The notes: generated from the letters alone by a model not told the origin. Counted from the first letter of the stretch, positions 26,464-34,327 are shown. The stretch: DNA of 64,000 nucleotides from Methyloversatilis sp. XJ19-49 (GCF_024580145.1 NZ_JANINI010000010.1:3275-67274), one strand, 5' to 3'. Translations and numbers: made by a program.

Positions 26464-27704
26464 CGGATGTTGCCGGCCGGGATGCCGCTTTCATGCATCC
26501 GCGCACGGACTGCCTGCAACAAGCCTTTCGGACCGCAGAAGCTGATGTCTATCGTCGCCGGCGCGTGCGCGAAGACCAGGGCGTCGAGGGCGTGACCGAA
26601 CGCCGGGTCGGCGCCACCCCCCTTGACCGGAAAGAAGGCCGCACCGCGTGCCTCCGCCTGCATGCGCAAGCTGTCGATCTCGGGAAAATCGCGGCCCGGG
26701 CTGCAGAAGTAGAACAGGCTCACCCGATCGAAGTGCTTGCCGTCGGCATCGGTCAGCCACGCGATGAAGGGTGATATGCCGACGCCGCCGCCGATCCATA
26801 TTTCGCAGCGCGCGTCGGGCAGGCGCTCGAAACGCCCGAATGGCGCATACAGGTCGGCATGCATGCCGGTCCTTGCACGCGACACCAGTCGCTGCGTGTA
26901 GTCACCCAGAGCCCGGATGACGAACTGGATACGGCCATCCGGCCGGCTGCCGCCGGCGATGGTGAATGGGTGCGGTTCGCGCAGCCCGTCCTCGCTGAGC
27001 GACAGGAATGCGAACTGCCCGGCCTCGAAGCGGATCGGCTGCCCGAGAGGACAAAGTTCGAGGTGTATCGCCGAGGGGCCGTGCGCGACGGCCACGATCT
27101 CATATGCCGCGTGACGCGACATCAGCGGATACAGCAGAAGTTTGTAGACCGCAGCGGCCAGGCCGAGGCCGCACAGCGCCGCCAGCCAGACACCTGCCGG
27201 GCTGACCAGGGCGATCGGCGACTTGATGCTGACGGCGTGGAACACGACGACCAGCAGTGCCGGACCGGACAGCTTGTGCCACCACCGCCAGACGCTGTAG
27301 GGAATGTTCCGGTTCAGTGCCAGCAGGACCAGCAGCATCAGTGCAACGAAACCGGACTGTCGGGCCAGTCGCGCGACGGCCGGGTCGAGCGCGAGAACGG
27401 CCGCATTCGTCCAGCTGTCGCTGTCGGCCTTGAAAATGAGATGAACCGACGCGAACACCAGCGCCCAGATGCCAAGCCACTTGTGGGTGCGGTACACGCG
27501 GTCGAGGCCGCCGAAGGCGGATTCGACCCATTGCCAGCGTGCGCCCAGTAGCGCTGCAGCGGACATCAGCGCGAGCGCGGTGACACCGGCGCCCAGGCTG
27601 AATGCGCCGAGTGTCAGCCGGCTGTCGGCGGGCAGTTCCAGGGACACGAGAAGGAAGCTGACGACTGCCAGCGTGAAGATCAGGGCCCGGCTGTCGGGGA
27701 TCAT
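26439..27704 (-). CDS. ferric-reductase-like transmembrane flavoprotein
   Basis: A 421-residue protein with about six N-terminal membrane helices (1-205), then an FNR-type FAD/NAD(P)H module (about 210-421). Potential heme-binding His residues lie in RTHKWLGIW, FASVHLIF, WWHKLSG and VVFHAVS. FAD binding is shown by PHPFTIAGG and NAD(P)H binding by GGGVGISPF. It should move electrons from NAD(P)H across the inner membrane to iron, oxygen or an unknown acceptor (NOX/FRE superfamily). The promoter region, shared with the Cys-repeat gene, holds dyad sites g and h, which point away from this gene. Confidence 0.88.
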   Translation of the reverse strand: MIPDSRALIFTLAVVSFLLVSLELPADSRLTLGAFSLGAGVTALALMSAAALLGARWQWVESAFGGLDRVYRTHKWLGIWALVFASVHLIFKADSDSWTNAAVLALDPAVARLARQSGFVALMLLVLLALNRNIPYSVWRWWHKLSGPALLVVVFHAVSIKSPIALVSPAGVWLAALCGLGLAAAVYKLLLYPLMSRHAAYEIVAVAHGPSAIHLELCPLGQPIRFEAGQFAFLSLSEDGLREPHPFTIAGGSRPDGRIQFVIRALGDYTQRLVSRARTGMHADLYAPFGRFERLPDARCEIWIGGGVGISPFIAWLTDADGKHFDRVSLFYFCSPGRDFPEIDSLRMQAEARGAAFFPVKGGGADPAFGHALDALVFAHAPATIDISFCGPKGLLQAVRARMHESGIPAGNIRYEIFEFR

Positions 27705-27816
27705 GGCTTTCCGTATTCAGGGTGAGGTGACCGGACGTGTGCCCGACGCAACGGTGTGCAGCGGCCGGCTCCGGAGATGCAGGCTTCATTTCAAGGCCTG
27801 GAGGGGACCGACGTCT

Positions 27817-27834
27817 GCTCGCTGACGCACAGAC
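27817..27834 (+). promoter_or_regulatory. dyad motif site g
   Basis: GCTCGCTGACGCACAGAC: right arm and AGAC flank perfect, left arm with two mismatches. It ends 142 nt before the Cys-repeat gene and is one of a tandem pair with site h (start-to-start 23 bp). Confidence 0.4.
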
Positions 27835-27839
27835 CCTTT

Positions 27840-27857
27840 GTGTGTCAGCAGACAGAC
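27840..27857 (+). promoter_or_regulatory. dyad motif site h
   Basis: GTGTGTCAGCAGACAGAC, close to sites b and f. It ends 119 nt before the Cys-repeat gene. CATATCG, about 16 nt further on, could be a -10-like element. Confidence 0.4.
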
Positions 27858-27976
27858 AGCGTCGGTGTGACTGCATATCGTGGTGGTGCCGGACTGCACA
27901 GGTCCGGGTCCGTCCATGCAGTGGCCGCTCCGGCCCCGCCCGGGACGTGACGGCAGATCACGATAAGGGAACCCCC

Positions 27977-28588
27977 ATGAACACACCCCGCACCCACGCG
28001 CTGGCGCTGGCCATCGGCCTTGCCTTCAGCACCGGCGCCATCGCCGAATCGCTGACCAAGGCCGAGCACAAGGCGGCCAAGGCGCAGATCTCATCGGACT
28101 ACAAGGCTGCCAAGAAGGCCTGCGATTCGCTGTCCGGCAATGCCGAAGACATCTGCGAGGCAGAAGCGAAGGGCGCCGAAAAGATCGCCAAGGCCAATCT
28201 CGAAGCGAAGCGTGCGCCGTCCGCTACGTCGAATTACAACGTGCTCGTGGCACGCGCCGATGCAGCGTACATGGCATCGAAGGAACGTTGCGACGACCTC
28301 GCCGGCAACCGGAAGGATGTCTGCGCCGAGGAGGCCAAGGCCGCCCGTACAAGCGCCAAGGCCGATGCGACAGCGCAGTTGAAGATGTCGGAAAGCAATG
28401 CCGCAGCGGGTGAAGCGTCGAGTGACGCGCGCGTCAAGGCGGCCGAACAGAACGCCGAGACGCGCAAGGAAGCGAAGGAAGAAAAGGTCGACGCGCGCTA
28501 TGACGTCGAGCAGGAGCAATGCGACAGCCTCGCGGGCGATGCGAAGGATCGTTGCATCGACGCGGCAAAGATGCGCGCCGGCAAGTAA
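27977..28588 (+). CDS. periplasmic protein with three C-x10-C repeats
   Basis: A 203-residue protein with a clear signal peptide (about 1-23, ending GAIAES). The mature part is charged, Ala/Lys/Glu-rich and predicted helical. Three repeats share the pattern C-[DS/DD]-x-L-x-G-x3-D-x-C: Cys49/Cys60, Cys105/Cys116 and Cys182/Cys193, each with exactly ten residues between the cysteines. These probably form disulfides joining helical hairpins in the periplasm. I do not recognise a named family. It starts the run with the OsmB-like gene and is preceded by two dyad sites, so a stress role is likely. Confidence 0.85.
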   Translation: MNTPRTHALALAIGLAFSTGAIAESLTKAEHKAAKAQISSDYKAAKKACDSLSGNAEDICEAEAKGAEKIAKANLEAKRAPSATSNYNVLVARADAAYMASKERCDDLAGNRKDVCAEEAKAARTSAKADATAQLKMSESNAAAGEASSDARVKAAEQNAETRKEAKEEKVDARYDVEQEQCDSLAGDAKDRCIDAAKMRAGK

Positions 28589-28651
28589 GTCGGTCGCCCA
28601 TGCAGCACCTCGCGGCCACCCGGCCGCGATATCCGGATACGAGGTCACACC

Positions 28652-28867
28652 ATGAACACGAAATCAAATAGTGCAACGATTGCCATCAGCGCTGCATTGC
28701 TCATCGGGCTCAGCGCCTGCTCGGGCATGTCGGACCGTGATCGCAACACCGCCATCGGCGCGGGTGCGGGTGCGGTCGGCGGTGCAGTGCTGACCGGCGG
28801 CAGTGCGGTGGGTACCGTTGGCGGGGCTGCCGTCGGTGGTCTGATCGGACGCGAAATCAAGAAGTAG
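28652..28867 (+). CDS. OsmB-like glycine-zipper lipoprotein
   Basis: A 71-residue lipoprotein: signal peptide with lipobox LSAC (Cys23), short polar linker, then a glycine-zipper helix pair (GAGAGAVGGAVLTGG... to GGLIG) ending REIKK. This matches the OsmB/glycine-zipper-2TM type of osmotically induced outer-membrane lipoproteins. It is 63 bp downstream of the Cys-repeat gene and likely co-transcribed. A very strong hairpin follows. Confidence 0.88.
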   Translation: MNTKSNSATIAISAALLIGLSACSGMSDRDRNTAIGAGAGAVGGAVLTGGSAVGTVGGAAVGGLIGREIKK

Positions 28868-28896
28868 GCCGGCCATTGAGTGCTGGCTTGGTGCGG

Positions 28897-28940
28897 GGGG
28901 CCATGGGGCGCAACCGGAAGCGGCAGCGCCCCATGGCCCC
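28897..28940 (+). terminator. 15-bp-stem hairpin
   Basis: GGGGCCATGGGGCGC at 28897-28911 pairs perfectly with 28926-28940 across a 14-nt loop. There is no T-run. It lies after the OsmB-like gene and about 33 nt before the next start, so it may terminate or stabilise the upstream message. Confidence 0.75.
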
Positions 28941-28973
28941 TGTCGGGTACGCAGTTGAACGACGGAGTTTTCC

Positions 28974-29201
28974 ATGAAGAAGAATGCGCAAAAGCTGGGT
29001 GCCGTGATGGTTGCCGGACTGTTTCTCGCGGTGTTGTCGGGTTGCCAGAAGGAAGGCCCGGCCGAAACCGCCGGCAAGAAGCTGGATGCTGCGGTGGGCA
29101 ATACCTCGGACGCTATCGGTGATGCGACCGAGAAGGCGGGCGACAAGCTCGAAGAAGCCGGCGACAGCATCAAGGATGCGACACGCAGCGACGGGAAGTA
29201 A
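28974..29201 (+). CDS. small Ala/Lys/Glu-rich lipoprotein
   Basis: A 75-residue predicted lipoprotein with signal peptide and lipobox LSGC (Cys24). The mature part is one amphipathic helix with heptad-like repeats (AGKKLDAAVG, ATEKAGDKLEEAG). This composition resembles small YtxH/CsbD-like stress proteins and entericidin-type lipoproteins, but I cannot assign a family. GGAG precedes the ATG (ACGGAGTTTTCC). No dyad site is immediately upstream. Confidence 0.75.
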   Translation: MKKNAQKLGAVMVAGLFLAVLSGCQKEGPAETAGKKLDAAVGNTSDAIGDATEKAGDKLEEAGDSIKDATRSDGK

Positions 29202-29221
29202 GGTCACGCCGCGAGCGCTGC

Positions 29222-29239
29222 GTTCGCTGCCGAACAGAC
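29222..29239 (+). promoter_or_regulatory. dyad motif site i (perfect GTTCG-N4-CGAAC-AGAC)
   Basis: GTTCGCTGCCGAACAGAC: a perfect inverted repeat using the T/A variant of the arms, which shows the two arms co-vary. It ends 150 nt before the DUF883 gene. Confidence 0.55.
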
Positions 29240-29389
29240 GCTGTTCGCCGTGCGACACACACTTGTCATTGCGGGGTGAACCCTGCCTGCAGGTTCGCCA
29301 GCGCCCGGCGGGTCCGCCGGCCCTTCAATGCAGCGGTGAGATTCAGGGCTGCGCCCGCTTGCCGGCTGCGCCTTAATCAAGGAGGCACG

Positions 29390-29722
29390 ATGAATACGGA
29401 TTTCAATGGTGGTGACGCAGGCATCCAGGGCAAGAAGGATGCACTGGTGAGTGATGTAAAAGCGGTGGTGAGCGATGCCGATGCCCTGGTCAAGCAGGTG
29501 ATCGACAGCACGGCGGGTGAAATTTCCGCGGCGCGCACGAAGATCGAGACGCGCCTGACCGATGCCCGCGCCGGCCTGGATCGCGCGGCGCATGCAGTGT
29601 CGGACAAGGTGCACCGCGCGGCGGACAACACGCGGGTCTATGTCAGCGAAAACCCTTGGAAGGCGATCGGCGTGGCCGCCGCCGCCGGACTGCTGGTGGC
29701 GCTGCTGATGCGTCGCCGCTGA
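29390..29722 (+). CDS. DUF883/ElaB/YqjD-family membrane-anchored protein
   Basis: A 110-residue protein with a long amphipathic helix (about 15-80) and a C-terminal anchor introduced by the family hallmark ENPWKAIGVAAAAGLLVALLMRRR. ElaB/YqjD relatives are stationary-phase, inner-membrane proteins that can bind ribosomes. AAGGAGG lies at ideal spacing before ATG 29390. CsbD follows 79 bp downstream in the same direction. Confidence 0.9.
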   Translation: MNTDFNGGDAGIQGKKDALVSDVKAVVSDADALVKQVIDSTAGEISAARTKIETRLTDARAGLDRAAHAVSDKVHRAADNTRVYVSENPWKAIGVAAAAGLLVALLMRRR

Positions 29723-29801
29723 ACATCGCCGTCACGCGGAACGGCTGCGGGCGACCTGCCTGCAGCGCTCAACCTGTAGCTGGAAACCGAAAGGACATGA
29801 A

Positions 29802-30032
29802 ATGAACTGGGATATCGCCGAAGGCAACTGGAAGCAATTCAAGGGCAAGGTCAAGTCGCAATGGGGCAAGCTGACCGATGACCAGCTCGACGTGATCGCC
29901 GGCAAGCGCATCGAACTGGCCGGCCGGATTCAGGAAGCGTACGGCATCACGAAGGACGAAGCCGAACAGCAGATCGAACAGTTCGAGAAGCTGAACGAAG
30001 ACAGCACCCGAACGCCCGACAAGCTGCCTTGA
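29802..30032 (+). CDS. CsbD family stress protein
   Basis: A 76-residue protein matching CsbD throughout (NWDIAEGNWKQFKGKVKSQWG and LTDDQLDVIAGKRIELAGRIQ). CsbD proteins are abundant, general-stress induced and of unknown mechanism. GAAAGGA precedes the ATG. Its stop codon overlaps a TTG start for the next small gene (TTGA), so coupling is likely. Confidence 0.93.
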   Translation: MNWDIAEGNWKQFKGKVKSQWGKLTDDQLDVIAGKRIELAGRIQEAYGITKDEAEQQIEQFEKLNEDSTRTPDKLP

Positions 30033-30223
30033 AGCGTGCCTGCCCTCGTTGCGGGTCGGGGATATGTCGCATCCGGCGACGGTTCGTCGACCGCCTGATC
30101 AGTCGCTTCGTGGCGATACAGCGCTTTCGCTGCGAGTCGATACATTGTGTCTGGGAAGGCAACCTGCGGACCGCAGTGGTCGAACGCTCGGTCGCCGATC
30201 ACTCTGCGACGCTCGGCAAGTGA
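30029..30223 (+). CDS. small Cys-rich zinc-ribbon-like protein
   Basis: A 64-residue basic protein beginning with CPRCGSG and ending its core with CESIHCVWEGNLR, so it has two CxxC-like pairs (the second C-x4-C) typical of a small zinc ribbon. The middle (RFVDRLISRFVAIQRFRC) is amphipathic. It starts at TTG 30029, overlapping the CsbD stop, and its own stop overlaps the GTG of the next gene. That chain of overlaps is the main support for a real gene. The exact function is unknown. Confidence 0.6.
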   Translation: MKRACPRCGSGICRIRRRFVDRLISRFVAIQRFRCESIHCVWEGNLRTAVVERSVADHSATLGK

Positions 30224-30651
30224 TTCCGGAAAGTACCGCCGTGCAGCTGCCTGACGGCGGTTCGTGTCTGTCGTGCGAACCCGTCGGACATCGGCTGCCG
30301 CGCACGATATTGCTGCTTGAGCCCGACCTTGCGCGAGCGGGTCGGATCCGGCTTGCGCTGATGGCGCTGGCCACATCACGCCTGCGCGTCGAATGGGCGG
30401 CCACATTGCCCGATGCGCTGCAACGCCTTGGCCGGGCGGAGATCGAGGCGGTATTGCTCGGCGGCCGTCCGTGTGATGGCGACGGCGCCGATACGCTGGA
30501 CATCGTCCGTCAGGCGAGGCCGGATGTGCGGGTATGGCTGATGTGCCGGGCCGGTGTCGACGCTGCATCGGCGCTGCCGGGCACGTTCTGCCGGTTTGTC
30601 GAGGCGGAGCAACTGGAACGCCTGCCCGCCGAAATGGCGCTGACACCGTGA
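30220..30651 (+). CDS. degenerate response-regulator receiver-like protein
   Basis: A 143-residue protein. From about residue 28 it looks like a receiver fold (RTILLLEPDLARAGRIRLALMAL; AVLLGGRPCDGDGADTLDIVR). The acidic pocket is reduced, and the phosphorylated Asp of a normal receiver aligns by eye with Gly in LLGG, so it cannot work as a normal phospho-receiver. The start is taken as GTG 30220, overlapping the previous stop (GTGA); the frame is open further upstream but the overlap fits the operon pattern. There is no output domain. It may be a protein-protein signalling part. Confidence 0.65.
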   Translation: MIPESTAVQLPDGGSCLSCEPVGHRLPRTILLLEPDLARAGRIRLALMALATSRLRVEWAATLPDALQRLGRAEIEAVLLGGRPCDGDGADTLDIVRQARPDVRVWLMCRAGVDAASALPGTFCRFVEAEQLERLPAEMALTP

Positions 30652-30656
30652 TTTCT

Positions 30657-30674
30657 GTACGCCAGCGCACCGAC
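30657..30674 (+). promoter_or_regulatory. dyad motif site j (GTACG-N4-CGCAC-CGAC)
   Basis: GTACGCCAGCGCACCGAC: one arm mismatch and CGAC in place of AGAC. It starts six bases after the receiver-like gene stop and ends 175 nt before the BON lipoprotein start. Confidence 0.45.
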
Positions 30675-30849
30675 GCTCAACTATGGCGAGCGCATGCTGC
30701 GAACGCTCCGGCCAGCGCGATGGTGCATGGCCGGACGTTTCCTGACAGACAGGGTCGCCAAGCGCTCGTCCCGTTCATCGAGCGCGTGCGTGCGATGTCC
30801 TGCCGAGCGACGTCAGGCGCTCGAACAGCCGTTTTCAAAGGAGTTTTCC

Positions 30850-31164
30850 ATGCATGACATCAAACGATATCTGTCGGCCGCCTTTCTGGCCGTTGCCCTT
30901 GCTGGCGCCGTAGGCTGCGCTGCCACTTCCAAGCAGGAAGGTACCGGGGAGTATGTTGACGACAGCGTCATCACCACGAAGGTGAAGGCCGCCATCCTGA
31001 ACGAAGCGACCTTGAAGGTCGCCGAGATCAACGTCGAAACCTTCAAGGGTGTCGTTCAGCTCAGCGGGTTCGTCAATTCCGCCGCCGACATCACGAAAGC
31101 GATCGAAGTGGCGCGCGCCGTGGGCGGCGTCAAGTCGGTCAAGAATGACATGCGCCTGAAGTAA
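30850..31164 (+). CDS. BON-domain lipoprotein
   Basis: A 104-residue lipoprotein with a signal peptide, lipobox AVGC (Cys23) and one BON domain (about 38-103: DDSVITTKVKAAILNEA, VVQLSGFVNSAADITKAIEVA, GGVKSVKNDMRLK). This matches the OsmY-related, phospholipid-binding BON class found in the periplasm or outer membrane. AAGGAG precedes the ATG. It is monocistronic: a dyad site upstream, a strong terminator downstream. Confidence 0.92.
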   Translation: MHDIKRYLSAAFLAVALAGAVGCAATSKQEGTGEYVDDSVITTKVKAAILNEATLKVAEINVETFKGVVQLSGFVNSAADITKAIEVARAVGGVKSVKNDMRLK

Positions 31165-31187
31165 GGCGCAGTCGTCCGCAGCACCCG

Positions 31188-31220
31188 AAGGCCCTTGCGC
31201 ACATCGTGTGCAAGGGCCTT
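31188..31220. terminator. bidirectional terminator hairpin
   Basis: AAGGCCCTTG-c-GCAC pairs with GTGCAAGGGCCTT, with one bulge and a 5-nt loop. It lies between the convergent BON lipoprotein gene and the secreted hypothetical gene. Confidence 0.8.
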
Positions 31221-31242
31221 GTCACGTCTGCGGCACGAAACG

Positions 31243-31854
31243 TCAGATGCTGATCGCGCCACGTGTCCTGACCTTGCCGGTTGCCTTGTCGAGCAGCGCC
31301 TTCACCTCTTCCGGGGTCGGCAGCAGCGCCTTGAATTCGGGTGCCTGGAAGTAAAGATTGACGCGATGATTGCCGAACGGTTCAAGCGCGTCGCACGACA
31401 CATAGTGCTGAGTGCCCTCCCGCGCGTCGGTGCGTTCGTCGATGAGGTCGAATTCGCCGGTTTCGCAATTGGCGTCGCCGACGCGGACGGACGAGAAGTA
31501 GGCCGGATCGTCCTTCATGATGAGGGCCGTCCAGGCGCTGAGTTGCGCGGGGGTGACCCGCTCGCCGAAGGTTTCTATCGTCAGTTGCAGACCCATGCGA
31601 TCACCGCTGCGCCCGGCGAGGAAGGTGCAGATTTCAGTGTGGGTATCGACCGGCGCATCGGCCTGGCCCTTGTAGAGATTCAGCACGTCCGTCGCCGGGA
31701 GGCGCTCGATGCCGAAGCCCATCTCAGCCAGATCAGCGGTATCGACGAGGTCACATGGTGTCTGGCCGGTTTCGCCGGCCGATGCGGTATGGCAACCCGC
31801 GGCCACCATCATCGCGAAGCCGTATCGGCGTACTGACGTCGCATTCGAAGTCAT
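31243..31854 (-). CDS. secreted or lipid-anchored protein, function unknown
   Basis: A 203-residue protein with a short hydrophobic N terminus (GFAMMVAAGCHTASAG) that could be a type I or, with Cys21, a lipoprotein signal. The mature part has PCDLVDTADLAEMGFG and four more Cys-bearing segments (EICTFLAG, ANCETGEF, VSCDALEP), an arrangement reminiscent of DUF3558 proteins; I am not sure of that. Its stop is just after the terminator shared with the BON gene. Confidence 0.7.
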   Translation of the reverse strand: MTSNATSVRRYGFAMMVAAGCHTASAGETGQTPCDLVDTADLAEMGFGIERLPATDVLNLYKGQADAPVDTHTEICTFLAGRSGDRMGLQLTIETFGERVTPAQLSAWTALIMKDDPAYFSSVRVGDANCETGEFDLIDERTDAREGTQHYVSCDALEPFGNHRVNLYFQAPEFKALLPTPEEVKALLDKATGKVRTRGAISI

Positions 31855-32007
31855 GTTCCGTCCTCCCGGGGGCTCCAGAGTGAGGCGACGCGGATGTCCG
31901 TTTGCATGCCGGGTCGCGCTGCCGTCGCGGGCCCGCGAACGCGCACGGCAACGCTACCTTATCGTACATCCAATGTGCGCATGGCTGCGCACCCGGGTAC
32001 CCGAGGC

Positions 32008-32994
32008 TCAGTCGAGCGCCAGCACGATGTTGCCGACCACCTGGCCCTGTTCGATCCGGGCGTGCGCGTCGGCGATCTGCGTCAGAGGCAGGCGTTCCGC
32101 GATGCGATGGATCACGCGGCCGGTGGCCAGCAGCCGGTTCAGGGTGTCGATCACCGCGCGGCGCTCGGCTTCGTCCAGCGTGTAGACGAGGATCACGCGC
32201 AGCGTGATGTTGCGGGCCGCCAGTGCGAAGAAGGGTAGTGAAAACTGCGGCGTTCCGCTGCCATAGACGATCCATTCGCCGCCCGGACGCAGCAGTCCGA
32301 TGTCCATGACGGCGTTGGCGGCCACGTCAACTTCGACGATGCGGTCGACGCCACGGCCGCCCGTCGCAGCGGCCACTTGCGCGGCGACATCTTCGCTGCG
32401 GTAGTCGATGACCTGGTCGGCGCCCGCTTCGCGGGCAAGCGCGGCCTTGGCCGCGCTGCTGACGGTTGTGATGACTTGTCGCGCACCGAGCAGTTTTGCA
32501 AACTGCACGGCGTAGTGACCGACCGAGCCCGCACCGCCCGCCACCAGTACCGATTTGCCTGCCACGCCGCCGTGCGTGAGCAGTGCGTGCATCGCAGTGG
32601 TCGCCGGAATGCCCAGGCAGGCGCCGGCTTCGCCGCTGATCGGGTCAGCCAGGGCGATCGCCTGCGCCTGCGGCAGCGTGATGAATTGCGCTGCGGTACC
32701 GCAGGCGCGGCCCCAGGCCGCGTTCCACAGCCAGACTCGTTCGCCGATGCGCGCGGCACTGACGCCCGGTCCGACCGCGTCGACGATGCCCATGCCGTCG
32801 CTGTGCGGAATGATGCGCGGAAAGGGCATGCCGCCCGCCCGCAGGCCGGCACGCGCCTTGACGTCGGACGGGTTGACACCGGACCACTGCAGCCTGACCC
32901 GCAGCTCGCCCGCCGCCGGGACCGGATCGGGCAACTCTGCAACCTGCAGCACCTGATGGGCCGGGCCGGTCTGGTCGTAGAAGGCTGCGCGCAT
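32008..32994 (-). CDS. NADPH:quinone reductase-like MDR-superfamily oxidoreductase
   Basis: A 328-residue medium-chain dehydrogenase/reductase of the quinone oxidoreductase (QOR, zeta-crystallin) type. The N-terminal GroES-like domain (WSGVNPSDVKARAG) is followed by a Rossmann domain with VAGGAGSVGHYAVQFAKLLGA near 145-165. Structural and catalytic zinc ligands are lacking, as in QOR proteins. It likely reduces quinones or enones with NADPH. It lies 28 bp downstream of dadA on the same strand, so possibly co-transcribed. Confidence 0.9.
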   Translation of the reverse strand: MRAAFYDQTGPAHQVLQVAELPDPVPAAGELRVRLQWSGVNPSDVKARAGLRAGGMPFPRIIPHSDGMGIVDAVGPGVSAARIGERVWLWNAAWGRACGTAAQFITLPQAQAIALADPISGEAGACLGIPATTAMHALLTHGGVAGKSVLVAGGAGSVGHYAVQFAKLLGARQVITTVSSAAKAALAREAGADQVIDYRSEDVAAQVAAATGGRGVDRIVEVDVAANAVMDIGLLRPGGEWIVYGSGTPQFSLPFFALAARNITLRVILVYTLDEAERRAVIDTLNRLLATGRVIHRIAERLPLTQIADAHARIEQGQVVGNIVLALD

Positions 32995-33022
32995 GGGAAA
33001 TGTCCGGTCGGGCGCCGGCGCG

Positions 33023-34282
33023 TCAGTGACGCTTGCCGGTCAGGTGGGGGAATTCGATGTCCGAGCTGCCGCCGTCGAGGAGATCGGCGAGCAGACGGGC
33101 CGAGCCGCAGGCCAGCGTCCAGCCGAGCGAGCCGTGGCCGGTGTTGTACCAGAGCCCCGGTAGGCGGCTGCGGCCGATCAGCGGCACGTTGCCGGGCGTG
33201 CACGGGCGCAGTCCGGCCCACGCCTGCGCGGCATCGATATCGCCGGCGTCCGGGCACAGCGTGCGGGTCAGTCCGGTCAGCAGTCGCACGCGTTCGTCGT
33301 CCACGGTGACGGTGTGACCACCCAACTCGGCCAGACCCGCCACGCGGATGGTGTCGCCGAGACGGGACATCACGATGCGGTGCTCTTCATCGGTGATGCT
33401 GACGTGCGGCGCATTCGGACCGGCCGGAAAGGTGATCGAATAGCCCTTGATCGGATACAGCGCCGGGCGCGGGCCATGCTGTTCGACCAGCGCGCGCGTG
33501 TAGGTGCCCAGCGAACACACGATCTGGTCCGCGCACAACAACCCGCGCACGCCGCGCGCATCGCGGACAGCCACGCCGCGCACCCTGCCTTCGTGCATAT
33601 CGAGGCTGTCGGCCGTGGTTTCGAAATGGAAAACAACACCGGCGTCGGCACAGCGCTGCGCCAGCTGGCGGGTGAAGGCACAGGCGTCGCCCGATTCGTC
33701 GTTCGGCGCGAACAGCCCGCCGATCAGGTTGCGCGTGCTCGACGCGAGCGCCGGTTCGATGTCGATGCAGCGCGCGGCATCGCAGACGTCGATCCGGATG
33801 CCGTGCTTTTGCAGGATGCGCGCGCGCTGCTGCGCCCGGGCCAGTTCCTTGCGGTTGAAGAACACATGCAGGATGCCGCTTTCGGCGTGAACGTATTCCA
33901 GTTGCAGGGTGCGCCGCAGCGCGCCGAGTTCGACCTGGCTGCGGATGGCCAGCCGTGCCAGCGCGTCGGTGTTGGCCCGCACGCGTCCGGGACGGCATTG
34001 CAGCAGGAACGCGGCCATCCAGCGCCACTGGCGATGGTTCACGGTCGGCGAAAAGCGCACCGGCGCGGTCGAACGGCCCATGCCGCGCAGGCCGATGCCG
34101 GGCGCCTGCGGCGTGGCCCAGGGGCCGGCGTGGCTGACCGAAATCTGGCCGCCATTGGCGAAGCTGGTTTCCATGGCCGGTTGCTTCTGACGGTCGACCA
34201 CAGTGACGGAATGTCCCGCCTGGCGCAGATACCAGGCGGTGGTGATGCCGACGACGCCGGCACCTAGAACGAGTATGTGCAT
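33023..34282 (-). CDS. dadA: D-amino acid dehydrogenase (DadA family)
   Basis: A 419-residue FAD enzyme that oxidises D-amino acids to 2-oxo acids and passes electrons to the quinone pool. The FAD Rossmann motif starts at once (MHILVLGAGVVGITTAWYLR). Conserved C-terminal elements are WAGLRPCTPGNVPLIG and NTGHGSLGWTLACGSA. ATG 34282 places the Rossmann motif at the usual position; the longer open frame lacks family features. No alanine racemase gene follows, unlike many dad operons. Confidence 0.92.
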   Translation of the reverse strand: MHILVLGAGVVGITTAWYLRQAGHSVTVVDRQKQPAMETSFANGGQISVSHAGPWATPQAPGIGLRGMGRSTAPVRFSPTVNHRQWRWMAAFLLQCRPGRVRANTDALARLAIRSQVELGALRRTLQLEYVHAESGILHVFFNRKELARAQQRARILQKHGIRIDVCDAARCIDIEPALASSTRNLIGGLFAPNDESGDACAFTRQLAQRCADAGVVFHFETTADSLDMHEGRVRGVAVRDARGVRGLLCADQIVCSLGTYTRALVEQHGPRPALYPIKGYSITFPAGPNAPHVSITDEEHRIVMSRLGDTIRVAGLAELGGHTVTVDDERVRLLTGLTRTLCPDAGDIDAAQAWAGLRPCTPGNVPLIGRSRLPGLWYNTGHGSLGWTLACGSARLLADLLDGGSSDIEFPHLTGKRH

Positions 34283-34311
34283 GCGGATCTGATTCTGAAG
34301 GACACCATCAG

Positions 34312-34327
34312 GACTGTTCTGACAGTC
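34312..34327. promoter_or_regulatory. small inverted repeat between dadA and fbp
   Basis: GACTGT-TCTG-ACAGTC, a perfect 6-bp inverted repeat with a 4-bp centre, in the 178-bp divergent gap. It could be an operator for either gene. Confidence 0.35.
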
